From positions 1 through 56,656 of the IMG/VR virus record IMGVR_UViG_3300031552_000005: 56,656 nucleotides of DNA, one strand, 5' to 3'. Positions within the stretch are counted from its first letter, which is position 1; the number at the start of each line of letters is the position of its first letter. Made by a program: the position numbers and the translations under genes. The notes under the pieces are model-generated. The model was not told the DNA's origin. It ran no database searches and saw only the letters and a program-made list of their open reading frames with translations. This document shows, piece by piece, positions 17,067 through 25,037 of this stretch. This DNA is from a virus.

Positions 17067-17419
17067 GCTTCCCTTCTTTCAGCTATATATTCATAGTGAG
17101 GTATCAAATTACCAAATTTTAATCTTTGTATAATTTCATATTCCTCTGTTAAATAAACTATTCTATCACCGTTTTGTAATTCAATTCCATCCGTTCCTGG
17201 AATTGCTACTATTAATTCAGTATCACAAAATATTTTAATTTTTCCTAAATTATCTCTCCCTATATTTAAACTTTCTAATTCTTTTGCGGTTAATGCTTGA
17301 CAATCTGCTGTTACTATAAAATCATCAGCTAAACTTCCAGTAACATAATTTCCAGAATTATCATAATAACCTTCTGCTACTCGTCTTTTAATAGTATGTG
17401 CACTTCCAAACAATACCAT
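17063..17419 (-). CDS. Head-tail joining protein
   Basis: 118 residues, beta-rich: TIKRRVAEGYYDNSGNYV, then VTADCQALTAKELESLNIGR and GIELQNGDRIVYLTEEYEII. This is the pattern of head closure proteins (stopper) encoded between DUF4054 and gp10-like genes. It overlaps both neighbours by one to four bases. Family by pattern and place; no exact domain name claimed. Confidence 0.65.
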   Translation of the reverse strand: MVLFGSAHTIKRRVAEGYYDNSGNYVTGSLADDFIVTADCQALTAKELESLNIGRDNLGKIKIFCDTELIVAIPGTDGIELQNGDRIVYLTEEYEIIQRLKFGNLIPHYEYIAERREA

Positions 17420-17874
17420 TATTTACTTACCACCTTATATTTAATACTATTTCTCATTACTGCACTTGCAATTAAAGGTCTTGAACTTCCCTTCTTTTGT
17501 ATTGTTGCATCTTTATTTGCAATATAATCAAACTGTGTAAAAGATTTTTTCATATCACCTTCGTGTTTTACTCCAATCCTATCAATCATTTTTTTTAAAT
17601 TTTGCTTATTATCAATTACTTTTCTATATTCATTATCAATAAAACCTTTTATATTAGATTCATTCTTATCAAATGCATTACTCATAAAAGGTCTTCGGGG
17701 CATTTTTGAACTAGATGAAGGTTCTTGATGTATTAATCCCCTATAAGCAACATTATTTTCTGGACTATCTCCTTCACCAAATAAACCTACTTTTATATTT
17801 AATTTTTTTATATTTTTATGATTTTCTACTATTTTTTTCCAACCTCTATCAATATCTTTTTGTGTTAAGCTCAT
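17419..17874 (-). CDS. Virion morphogenesis protein (HK97 gp10 / Mu gpG type)
   Basis: 151 residues. NVAYRGLIHQEPSSSSKMPR, then PRRPFM and SRPLIASAVMRNSIKYKV are diagnostic of the gp10/Mu gpG family, which completes the tail at the head interface. The (M)PxRPFM motif and the C-terminal LIxSGxLxxSIxY-like motif are both present in a variant form. Confidence 0.8.
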   Translation of the reverse strand: MSLTQKDIDRGWKKIVENHKNIKKLNIKVGLFGEGDSPENNVAYRGLIHQEPSSSSKMPRRPFMSNAFDKNESNIKGFIDNEYRKVIDNKQNLKKMIDRIGVKHEGDMKKSFTQFDYIANKDATIQKKGSSRPLIASAVMRNSIKYKVVSK

Positions 17875-18416
17875 ACTAATTCCAAATTACTGCCGTTTAA
17901 TAATTTATATTCTAAAAATAATTTTAATGTCAAATCCAAAGTAGTATTTGTCGTAAAGTTTAATCGTAAATAATTAGTAACGCCGTTTTTTGCTGTAATC
18001 AGAACAGTTTGTGCACTCTTTTTTGCAGTAGGCTCTGTTACTCTATTTTCTGAGGCAATATGTAATAATAATTCATTATCTATTGTTTCAGATTTTATAA
18101 AAAAACTACCTAATATCATTCCTGAAAAATCAGCACCTGTTTTAGATAATACTTTTGAATTAGTACCATCCCAAACATCAAAATAAACATTCGTCATATT
18201 AGTACAATCAATCAATGCCGTAACTTCTGCCCAAAGATTTAATAATTCAATAGTCCCTTCAAATGTAAATAAATTCAGTGCTATGGTTTCTGTATCTGCC
18301 GTAATATGTATATCACTTTCAGAATTTAATCCTGATACTCTTTGAGTCATACCAAATAAGGAATTTTTATTTATTAATTTTGTGTATATTCTATCAATTT
18401 CACCGATTAAAATCAT
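17871..18416 (-). CDS. Unknown virion-cluster protein (181 aa)
   Basis: Beta-rich sequence with no membrane segment (LNLFTFEGTIELLNLWAEVT, then VYFDVWDGTNSKVLSKTG). It lies between head-tail genes and overlaps the gp10-like gene by four bases. A decoration or short fibre role is likely from the context and the Thr/Asn-rich strands, but the family is not known to me. Confidence 0.55.
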   Translation of the reverse strand: MILIGEIDRIYTKLINKNSLFGMTQRVSGLNSESDIHITADTETIALNLFTFEGTIELLNLWAEVTALIDCTNMTNVYFDVWDGTNSKVLSKTGADFSGMILGSFFIKSETIDNELLLHIASENRVTEPTAKKSAQTVLITAKNGVTNYLRLNFTTNTTLDLTLKLFLEYKLLNGSNLELV

Positions 18417-18767
18417 TTAGTCCTCCAGTACATAATTATAAGAAATTATTCTATCATCACCTTCATCACTATCTTCTGCATAAGTTATTTTAAAATCATT
18501 ATTGATTGGAATTTTTAAACTAACTAAAAGTCCTTTACTGTCAGTCAAGAATGTAAACCCGTAAATTGCAACTTCTCTATAGTTAGTTCCGTCAATTTTA
18601 GAATACAATTTTATTTCCCCGTCTTTTGTAATATTATTCATATCTAACATAATTTGACTGATATATGTTTTATTGGAATTTGTTATCTCAAAAATAGTTT
18701 GTTCACTACCAGCATCTAAATAAGTAAATGAACTTCTAATACTTGAATTATTTTCTTGCCATGCCAT
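18417..18767 (-). CDS. Unknown virion-cluster protein (116 aa)
   Basis: Starts MAWQENNSSIRSSF; the rest alternates polar and hydrophobic residues as in a small beta sandwich (QIMLDMNNITKDGEIKLY). No known domain. First of several short beta-type genes (18,417-20,066) that probably encode surface decorations or fibre parts of the virion. Confidence 0.5.
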   Translation of the reverse strand: MAWQENNSSIRSSFTYLDAGSEQTIFEITNSNKTYISQIMLDMNNITKDGEIKLYSKIDGTNYREVAIYGFTFLTDSKGLLVSLKIPINNDFKITYAEDSDEGDDRIISYNYVLED

Positions 18768-18776
18768 ATATTACTC

Positions 18777-19250
18777 CTATATATTTGACTCTTGAATTCC
18801 AAAATAAAAACTTATATTTTTCGCACTTTGATCTATACAACAAGCCCTTGCCCATACTTTTGTGCCTGATACGATTTTAGGTCTTTTTAATTCTACTACC
18901 CCGCCATCATTTCCAACAGAAGTTGAAATAAAAACAAATTCATCAAAAGTTTCTGCTTGAAGTTTTGCTTCTATTCCAGCCGATTCTCCTGTAACTATTT
19001 GTATAACATAAGGACTTGTACTATCTACTACTGTTATCAAAAACTGATTTAAATCAAATAATGTTTTATCCGCAATTAAAGGAGTATCTGTACTTCCTAT
19101 TATTTGAACCCAATTACCAAATTCTTTACTTCCTGTTACTAATGCAAAAGGGGCAATTTCATCTGCCATTCGATCTGCTCTATGAATTTCTGCATCTGGA
19201 GTTGCTGCTAATCCATACCATTTATTATTTGTAATTCTAAAATTTCGCAT
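18777..19250 (-). CDS. Unknown virion-cluster protein (157 aa)
   Basis: FRITNNKWYGLAATPDAEIH and a C-terminal SAKNISFYFGIQES suggest a compact beta domain. It contains GTKVWARACCIDQ with adjacent cysteines. No known family is recognised; gene context is structural. Confidence 0.5.
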   Translation of the reverse strand: MRNFRITNNKWYGLAATPDAEIHRADRMADEIAPFALVTGSKEFGNWVQIIGSTDTPLIADKTLFDLNQFLITVVDSTSPYVIQIVTGESAGIEAKLQAETFDEFVFISTSVGNDGGVVELKRPKIVSGTKVWARACCIDQSAKNISFYFGIQESNI

Positions 19251-19502
19251 TTATACCGCCTTATATTTTAATGCAATATCCAAACTATAATAACCATCAC
19301 TACATGCTATTTTCGCATATACCGGATATTCTTTTGGAATTTTCAATGTATCTATTGGTACAGTAATTCCACCAACAAAACCTCCAACCATAGGATTAAT
19401 ATTTAATGAAGTTCTTGTTCTTCCTAATTCTATTGTACATCCTGCATCGCCATATAATACTATTTCAAACGCTAAACCATAAAAATCTTCAGGTAATATC
19501 AT
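19251..19502 (-). CDS. Unknown virion-cluster protein (83 aa)
   Basis: GLAFEIVLYGDAGCTIELGR, PIDTLKIPKEYPVYAKIACS: a small beta protein. It starts one base inside the previous gene, so the two are translationally coupled. No family recognised. Confidence 0.5.
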   Translation of the reverse strand: MILPEDFYGLAFEIVLYGDAGCTIELGRTRTSLNINPMVGGFVGGITVPIDTLKIPKEYPVYAKIACSDGYYSLDIALKYKAV

Positions 19503-19708
19503 TAAAAATCTCCAATAAATCCATCAAAAATATCGCAATATTCTATTGATATAGAATTAATTATAAAATCTTTATCAGAAGTATTCGCATCCATTATTTT
19601 TACTGCATTTCCTAATACCCATGAACCATCCGCTGCAGTAATTCTTTTCGCATTATCTAATGTTGGAGCAATTTTACTAGGCGATTTTATTTCTTCTTGC
19701 CAACTCAT
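19502..19708 (-). CDS. Unknown virion-cluster protein (68 aa)
   Basis: MSWQEEIKSPSKIAPTLDNA, then GNAVKIMDANTSDKDFIINS. The MxWQE start resembles that of the gene at 18,417-18,767 (MAWQEN), a hint that both carry the same attachment end. No family recognised. Confidence 0.5.
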   Translation of the reverse strand: MSWQEEIKSPSKIAPTLDNAKRITAADGSWVLGNAVKIMDANTSDKDFIINSISIEYCDIFDGFIGDF

Positions 19709-19718
19709 ATTTTATTCC

Positions 19719-20066
19719 TTATGCATTTAATAACATTCTTGTAGTTCCACTTATATTTACCATTCTAATTGCTGTTACTCTTCCTGTATGTTCATCTTCT
19801 GCTGTTGCTATAACAGAACCTAATTTCCAATCAATCGCTACAATATCAGTACCTGCAATTACATCAGCTATTTTATTTTTAGTAGTTTGTAGTTTACCTT
19901 CTCCTGCTGTTATTTTTAATACAGCATTTACTGATCTAATGTTATCGGGAATTATTATCCAATTTCCATTACCTGCGGCTGCTACATCTCCAGAATCATA
20001 TTCATACCCTATTATATCTTTTTGAGTATTATAAGGATCAACCGCTGTCATATATTCTACTGCCAT
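19719..20066 (-). CDS. Unknown virion-cluster protein (115 aa)
   Basis: MAVEYMTAVDPYNTQKDIIG, then GNWIIIPDNIRSVNAVLKIT and a last strand TRMLLNA. The sequence has the look of an Ig-like or decoration domain. An intrinsic terminator lies just upstream (20,093-20,122), so this gene may start a separate late transcript. Confidence 0.5.
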   Translation of the reverse strand: MAVEYMTAVDPYNTQKDIIGYEYDSGDVAAAGNGNWIIIPDNIRSVNAVLKITAGEGKLQTTKNKIADVIAGTDIVAIDWKLGSVIATAEDEHTGRVTAIRMVNISGTTRMLLNA

Positions 20067-20092
20067 TTTATATTCTCCTTTTTAATTAACTT

Positions 20093-20122
20093 AATAAAAG
20101 GCTCTTAACTTAATAAGAGCCT
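20093..20122 (-). terminator. Intrinsic terminator inside the virion operon
   Basis: On the - strand AGGCTCTTA and TAAGAGCCT form a 9-bp stem with a short loop followed by TTTATTAAG. It follows the gene at 20,132-20,452 and may reduce expression of the downstream virion genes. Confidence 0.7.
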
Positions 20123-20131
20123 AAAATAAAA

Positions 20132-20452
20132 TTAACTTTCTTTTTTTATTTCAAAATTTTCTGCTTCTGTTATTCTCTTAACAAACTCATAATCATTTTC
20201 TGTATAACCTTTAAAAGCATCAATACTTTTTCTTATAATTTTATATTCTGCTTCTTCTAAAATAACTATTTCTTTTTCATCTTTAATTTTCTTCCAAATA
20301 TCCATTACTTCAAATAATTGAACAGCAGATAATTGTTGTCTTACATCAAATAAGATATTCTTAATTGAGCCTTTTACATCATAGTCAACAGAAACTTGAC
20401 CATCTTTTGTGTTTACATTAACTCTGTAATTATCTAAGTTAATTTTTTTCAT
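20132..20452 (-). CDS. Unknown helical protein, chaperone-sized (106 aa)
   Basis: INLDNYRVNVNTKDGQVSVD then helices (QQLSAVQLFEVMDIWKKIKD, KSIDAFKGYTENDYEFVKR). A beta hairpin followed by helices resembles small assembly chaperones in phage structural operons. It sits directly after the fibre-like gene, so it may help that protein assemble. No proven family. Confidence 0.5.
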   Translation of the reverse strand: MKKINLDNYRVNVNTKDGQVSVDYDVKGSIKNILFDVRQQLSAVQLFEVMDIWKKIKDEKEIVILEEAEYKIIRKSIDAFKGYTENDYEFVKRITEAENFEIKKES

Positions 20453-20472
20453 TTTTTATTTCTCCTTTAATT

Positions 20473-21339
20473 TTATGAAATTGTTACTGCATTATATAAA
20501 GGAATTAAAAGTGTTTTTGCTCCAATTATTACTACTAAACTACCATCACATGTTGCTGTTTGATTAGGAGTTGCTCTGGTTGCTCCTACACAACCTCCTT
20601 CGACGTCTGCATCAATCAAATTAGTATGATTGTCATCTGCTAATTGAATTATATTTGTCCAACTTCCAGCAGTAGAACTTACATGTAATACACTTGTTCT
20701 TGTGATTGCATAATTTCCAGTAGTTACCTTAATTCCATATAAAGCACTTGCAGTAGAACTTTGAGTAATATCATTTATATTCAATGCTACTACCTCACAA
20801 GTACCGGTTGCATTATGGTTAGTTTCTGCTCTTAATGCAGTCATACTACCGCTATCATTCATTGTCGTGCCACTTCTATTTTTTACTGCAAAAACTCCAC
20901 CTTCAAGATAAAAACTTCCTGCTCCCGTATCCCTACATTCAGCAGTAACTTCAATACCTCTTGTTCTACAATAATCTTCACTTGCCGATCTATTATATAT
21001 TTGTACTTTTATAGCACAATCAGGATTCCCGTCTGATGTTGTCATTATTGAAGTTGCAGGACGATTTCTATTTATGTAAATAGCTCCCTGTCTTGCTCCT
21101 TTTGTCAAATCTGTTACTGTTTCATTAATATCTATTGCTTTTACATTTTCAGTTGTAGTATCACTTCCTACTAAAATTGATTCAAATACATCAGAAGTTT
21201 CTGATTCATCTGAAATATGAGCTGTTCCATGAAAACTTAATACTCCAGCATTACTTATTTCAATATAATCATCTCCGTATATATCACCAATTTTTGCACC
21301 ATTTAAATATGCAACTTTATTTTCTATTCCATCTGGCAT
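20473..21339 (-). CDS. Head fibre or decoration-type protein
   Basis: 288 residues, Thr/Gly/Asn-rich: EISNAGVLSFHGTAHISDES, INRNRPATSIMTTSDGN, GIKVTTGNYAITRTSVLHV. The repeated short beta strands and a compact C-terminal hydrophobic part (GSLVVIIGAKTLLIPLYNAV) suggest a trimeric fibre-like or capsid surface protein. It is encoded between head completion genes rather than near the baseplate. Assigned from composition and place. Confidence 0.5.
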   Translation of the reverse strand: MPDGIENKVAYLNGAKIGDIYGDDYIEISNAGVLSFHGTAHISDESETSDVFESILVGSDTTTENVKAIDINETVTDLTKGARQGAIYINRNRPATSIMTTSDGNPDCAIKVQIYNRSASEDYCRTRGIEVTAECRDTGAGSFYLEGGVFAVKNRSGTTMNDSGSMTALRAETNHNATGTCEVVALNINDITQSSTASALYGIKVTTGNYAITRTSVLHVSSTAGSWTNIIQLADDNHTNLIDADVEGGCVGATRATPNQTATCDGSLVVIIGAKTLLIPLYNAVTIS

Positions 21340-21357
21340 TTTTATTCCTCCTTTATT

Positions 21358-21723
21358 TTAATTTATATTAATCATAATTTTAATTTGAATTGTTACTGTT
21401 TTTATGGCTGCTGGCCAACCATAATCAGAATACCATTGTAAAACACCATCATCATCAGTCCAACATTCTACAACGCCTATTTCTTCACCATAACTAAAAC
21501 CAACTTGTTGTGGTTTTACATTTTCGCCTTTTGGACGAAATTTTAAATTAACTATTTCAGATGGTTCTGCTTCATCTCCACTTAATATTTCGCAATATAA
21601 TAAACATTTTCCTAATTTATTACTTGTATATGCTGATAAATCTAAATCTTGCCATGTTTGATAATTTGTATCTGCATCAAGCTCAAATGTACCAATAATA
21701 GCGTTATTTTTATTAATTCCCAT
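21358..21723 (-). CDS. Unknown virion-cluster protein (121 aa)
   Basis: NNAIIGTFELDADTNYQTWQ, then LSAYTSNKLGKCLLYCEILS and EEIGVVECWTDDDGVLQWYS. It is a beta-sandwich type sequence, probably another surface decoration. No known family is recognised. Confidence 0.5.
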   Translation of the reverse strand: MGINKNNAIIGTFELDADTNYQTWQDLDLSAYTSNKLGKCLLYCEILSGDEAEPSEIVNLKFRPKGENVKPQQVGFSYGEEIGVVECWTDDDGVLQWYSDYGWPAAIKTVTIQIKIMININ

Positions 21724-22152
21724 TTATTCCTCCTCTTCATTATTTATATTTATTTCTACATTATTGTAATTAGCCACGCTAAACCCGACAATGTTTCCTG
21801 TTATTAATCCTAATAATTCTAAACCGTATCTTGTCAATGCTAAATCTCCAGCTTTTTTCCCTGTAGTACCTGTTAAGGAGGATAAATTCCCAAAACTTAT
21901 AGAAGTGTTACCCTCACTTTTTTGTGTTATTGCTCCTACTGCTCCACCTAATCCAGAAGTTACACCACCGGAGTTCATATCTGCTAAAGTTAACATGTGT
22001 GCAGTTCTTAATGCCACAGCATATGAAAAATTTACTCCAAATGCACTTTCAGAAGTTCTTTGAGTAGCAATTGTTATCATATTTGTTAATCTGCTATCTG
22101 CTGAAAACTGGGACGCAATAGTATCGATAATTTGAGCAACGCTTAAACTCAT
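21724..22152 (-). CDS. Head completion protein (DUF4054-like)
   Basis: 142 residues. FSADSRLTNMITIATQRTSE, then NFSYAVALRTAHMLTLADMN and ALTRYGLELLGL fit the DUF4054 family of head-tail adaptors (helical, with a conserved A..AHxL motif). Acidic tail NNEEEE. It binds the portal and starts the connector. It follows the capsid gene in the usual order. Confidence 0.8.
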   Translation of the reverse strand: MSLSVAQIIDTIASQFSADSRLTNMITIATQRTSESAFGVNFSYAVALRTAHMLTLADMNSGGVTSGLGGAVGAITQKSEGNTSISFGNLSSLTGTTGKKAGDLALTRYGLELLGLITGNIVGFSVANYNNVEININNEEEE

Positions 22153-22162
22153 TTATTTTTCC

Positions 22163-22570
22163 TTATACATGACCATTAGGTTTGCCGTATGTTTTAACAT
22201 CCGTTATTTCGTTTTTCTTTATTCCGTCAATTCTTTTTTCCATAATATACTTCAAAGAATTTTCCGGCTCTTCCATTATCCATTTTTCTAAAGTTTTAAT
22301 ATTATAAGTATTATCTATAATATTTCTTCTTTCTTTTTCAGGAAGTTCTGCAAATTCAAAAAGTTCCTTATCATCTTTTTTAATTGATATTACTTGAATA
22401 CCTTTTGGTAATTTATCAATATCATATAATTTAACTTTTACTTCACTATCATTCACTTTTCTCAATTTGAATAAATTCTCCCATTCTTTTTGATCTACAT
22501 CATTACACCCTGGTAATAATCGAAAGCCTTCTATTACTATTAATCTTTCATCGTTGTTTTTAATAATCAT
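22163..22570 (-). CDS. Unknown head-region protein (135 aa)
   Basis: IIKNNDERLIVIEGFRLLPG then helices (ELPEKERRNIIDNTYNIK). The N-terminal part resembles short head-region proteins that follow the major capsid gene in Mu-like phages. Assignment beyond that is not possible. Confidence 0.5.
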   Translation of the reverse strand: MIIKNNDERLIVIEGFRLLPGCNDVDQKEWENLFKLRKVNDSEVKVKLYDIDKLPKGIQVISIKKDDKELFEFAELPEKERRNIIDNTYNIKTLEKWIMEEPENSLKYIMEKRIDGIKKNEITDVKTYGKPNGHV

Positions 22571-22596
22571 TACGCTTCTCCTATTTTTTATTTAAT

Positions 22597-22622
22597 AGCG
22601 GATAAATAAATTATTACCCGCT
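22597..22622 (-). other. Stem-loop after the major capsid gene
   Basis: On the - strand AGCGGGTAA and TTATCCGCT pair to a 9-bp stem (one G-U). There is no U run after it, so it is more likely an mRNA-end stabiliser for the strongly expressed capsid gene than a terminator. Confidence 0.5.
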
Positions 22623-22638
22623 TATTATTTATTTTAAA

Positions 22639-23619
22639 TTAAATTCCGTAACCGTAGGATATAGAAAGTGGATAATATACAATTATTCCACCAATTCTTG
22701 CTTCGGTCATTATATCAAATCCCAATCCTTTTATTTGAGGTGGTAATTGAGTATACATCATAGGAATTTCTAATGTTAATGAATCTGGATTTTTAGAATA
22801 CATTATCATTTTTGCTGTTGCGCCTACGCCTGCTGTATTTAACTCTGTTAACCACTCAACAATTTTAATCATTGGGAAATTATCTTTGATATAAGATAAA
22901 ACTGTTTTAGAATCTCCATCAGTTACACGTCTAGTTGCTATATCCATATACTGTACATAAGGAAGCAATAATGTATCCGGCTCTTCAATTCCATTAGTAG
23001 TATCTGTTACTGCTAACAACATACCTTTTACATCTTTGATTATTTCATCTGGAGTTTTTGTTACCCATGTTTGGCTTCCTGCTGCTCCATTTGGTACTAC
23101 ATATTGTGTAGTTCCAGGATAATCTATAAAACCATCAATGCTATGTGCTGCATCTCCAGATAAAGCTATACTATTAACTTCTTTTTCATAACCACGTTTT
23201 GCTGAATTTGCTTTTCTAACTTCTAAATTTTTACCTGACATTCTTGATCTTCTAATTTCCTGTCTTGAATAACCAAAAGAATTAGAAACAGTATAAATCT
23301 TTGAAGTAAACTCTTCTCCATACACATCTGCTCTTGGAGAGTTCTGCGCATAGTCTGAAACTATTGCAGCAGTACCAACCTGTGTATATCTTCTATAAGT
23401 TATTGTTTCTGCACCTGGATCAACTTCAGAACTTATAGGAAACAAAGTAGCATATTTTAATGTTCTTTGTTTTGTATCATAACTTTTAGCTTTAATATAT
23501 TCCAACTCTCTTACAAAAAATGCAGATTCACCAGCATCTTGTAATATACCAGAATTATTAACTCTATCAAAAGTCATTTTATCGACTTCTATTCCATCTA
23601 TAATTATTTTATCACTCAT
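22639..23619 (-). CDS. Major capsid protein (DUF2184-like)
   Basis: 326 residues. RQEIRRSRMSGKNLEVRKAN then GDAAHSIDGFIDYPG and LLPYVQYMDIATRRV match the DUF2184 HK97-fold capsid family. The C-terminal FDIMTEARIGGIIVYYPLSI is the last strand of the P domain. There is no N-terminal scaffold extension; scaffold is supplied by the nested product of the protease gene. Position after cement and protease genes is standard. Confidence 0.9.
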   Translation of the reverse strand: MSDKIIIDGIEVDKMTFDRVNNSGILQDAGESAFFVRELEYIKAKSYDTKQRTLKYATLFPISSEVDPGAETITYRRYTQVGTAAIVSDYAQNSPRADVYGEEFTSKIYTVSNSFGYSRQEIRRSRMSGKNLEVRKANSAKRGYEKEVNSIALSGDAAHSIDGFIDYPGTTQYVVPNGAAGSQTWVTKTPDEIIKDVKGMLLAVTDTTNGIEEPDTLLLPYVQYMDIATRRVTDGDSKTVLSYIKDNFPMIKIVEWLTELNTAGVGATAKMIMYSKNPDSLTLEIPMMYTQLPPQIKGLGFDIMTEARIGGIIVYYPLSISYGYGI

Positions 23620-23632
23620 CTATTTTTCCTCC

Positions 23633-24424
23633 TTATGCCCAAGTCTTTTCTGAATATGGTTTGTATCTACCATTAACTTCAATCTTTGTAATAGTAGTAG
23701 AAGTTTGTACAGTAGTATTATTACTTCTTGCTTTTGTTGCTACTGTTTTTCCTGCTGTTGCAGTTTGTCTTCCAAGAGTAGCTCCAGAAGTAACAGACAT
23801 ATACAATGCCTGTAAGTCTGAAATTGTACCTGTACTTAATGCCCAAATAACACCCTTACTTACTATATTCGGATTTTCGTATTGTTCGTATTTTGCCGAA
23901 CCTGCTGTACTTAGATTTTTCTGACTAAAAGCAGCTATTCCCAAAAATACTTGATCTGTTTCATAAGTAATAGCAGCATTTGGAATTGTAGCAACTTTTT
24001 CAGTTACGCTTACTGTAATAGTAGAAGCTTTTGTTCTAATATATAGCGTTCTATTATCAGAATCTTCTGTCGCATCTGCTTCATATACATCTACATCTGT
24101 TAATGCTCCAATTGCTGCAATTAACAAATTCATTGTATTTGCATGACTTGAAGCATATGTAACTGTTGCTGTTTCTACCTCGTTAACTGTTACTGATAAT
24201 GCATCAGTGCCATCAAAATCTGCATCAAATACTATTTTTGCAGTATCTAATATAATTGGATAACACTCTTCATCATCTCCTATATAACCCATTACTGGAT
24301 CCCCAAATGCTATACCGTTAGAATCTTGACAAGCTCTATCACCGTCAATTTTCAAATCTTCCTGTATACCTTCTGCAATAAGACCTGCTACTGCAGCTTC
24401 AATTGTATCATATTGTCCTGCCAT
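23633..24424 (-). CDS. Capsid cement / decoration protein
   Basis: 263 residues. The N-terminal AAVAGLIAEGIQEDLKIDGD and GDPVMGYIGDDEECY match structural cement proteins encoded just before the capsid gene. Residues about 60-150 hold an inserted beta domain (LSVTVNEVETATVTY) similar to the one in the tail sheath. The C-terminal GATLGRQTATAGKTVATKAR is extended and basic. It likely stabilises the capsid lattice. Confidence 0.75.
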   Translation of the reverse strand: MAGQYDTIEAAVAGLIAEGIQEDLKIDGDRACQDSNGIAFGDPVMGYIGDDEECYPIILDTAKIVFDADFDGTDALSVTVNEVETATVTYASSHANTMNLLIAAIGALTDVDVYEADATEDSDNRTLYIRTKASTITVSVTEKVATIPNAAITYETDQVFLGIAAFSQKNLSTAGSAKYEQYENPNIVSKGVIWALSTGTISDLQALYMSVTSGATLGRQTATAGKTVATKARSNNTTVQTSTTITKIEVNGRYKPYSEKTWA

Positions 24425-24425
24425 A

Positions 24426-25037
24426 TTATTTTACCTCCTCATCTAAAATTTTTTTCATATCTTCATCAATTATACCTTCACGATATTTTTTTCCTTGTTC
24501 TGAATCAAGTTTCCAAGCGTTCTTTATACGTCTATTTCTTAATTCATCTGCATCAACTTTATCTGTTTTAGAAGGTTGAATATTTAATATTTTTTCTTTA
24601 TTATCTGCAACTACACTTTTATTTAAAGTGATTATTGCCGCATCAAATACAGAACTAATATAATTTTCATCTTTATCTTCTAAATTCATATCTGCGTATG
24701 CTTTTTTAATAACTTCTTTTTTAATATCTAAGTTATTCATATCTTCTTTGATTTCAAGTCCGAATTTTACTGCCGTATCTACAATAGTAATTCTATCTTT
24801 TACAGCGTTGTCAATTTTTATAGGAATTTCTTTTTCAAGTTTTTCTTTGTCTTCTTTTAGTTTTGCATTATCAGCAACCAAAGAATCATATTTGCCTTGA
24901 AGTGTAGATAATTCGTCATTTTTGACTTTTAATGATTTATCTAAATCTTCATTTGTCTTTTTGATAGTATTAAATTCGTCTTCAACTCTTTTGTCTACTT
25001 CAAATTCAACATTATCATTCAATCTAATTTTTGCCAT
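24426..25037 (-). CDS. Nested capsid scaffold protein
   Basis: An internal in-frame ATG at 25,037 (protein start MAKIRLNDNVEFEVD) has a perfect AAAAGGAG ribosome site eight bases upstream, although it lies in the middle of the protease gene. The 203-residue product is a coiled coil (NEDLDKSLKVKNDELSTLQG) with a basic C-terminal helix, like known scaffolds. This reproduces the lambda C/Nu3 design: fused scaffold for anchoring the protease, free scaffold in excess. Confidence 0.85.
   Translation of the reverse strand: MAKIRLNDNVEFEVDKRVEDEFNTIKKTNEDLDKSLKVKNDELSTLQGKYDSLVADNAKLKEDKEKLEKEIPIKIDNAVKDRITIVDTAVKFGLEIKEDMNNLDIKKEVIKKAYADMNLEDKDENYISSVFDAAIITLNKSVVADNKEKILNIQPSKTDKVDADELRNRRIKNAWKLDSEQGKKYREGIIDEDMKKILDEEVK

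Noticed and set aside
22597-22622. Intrinsic terminator after the capsid gene
   Set aside because: The stem is good but on the - strand no U run follows.
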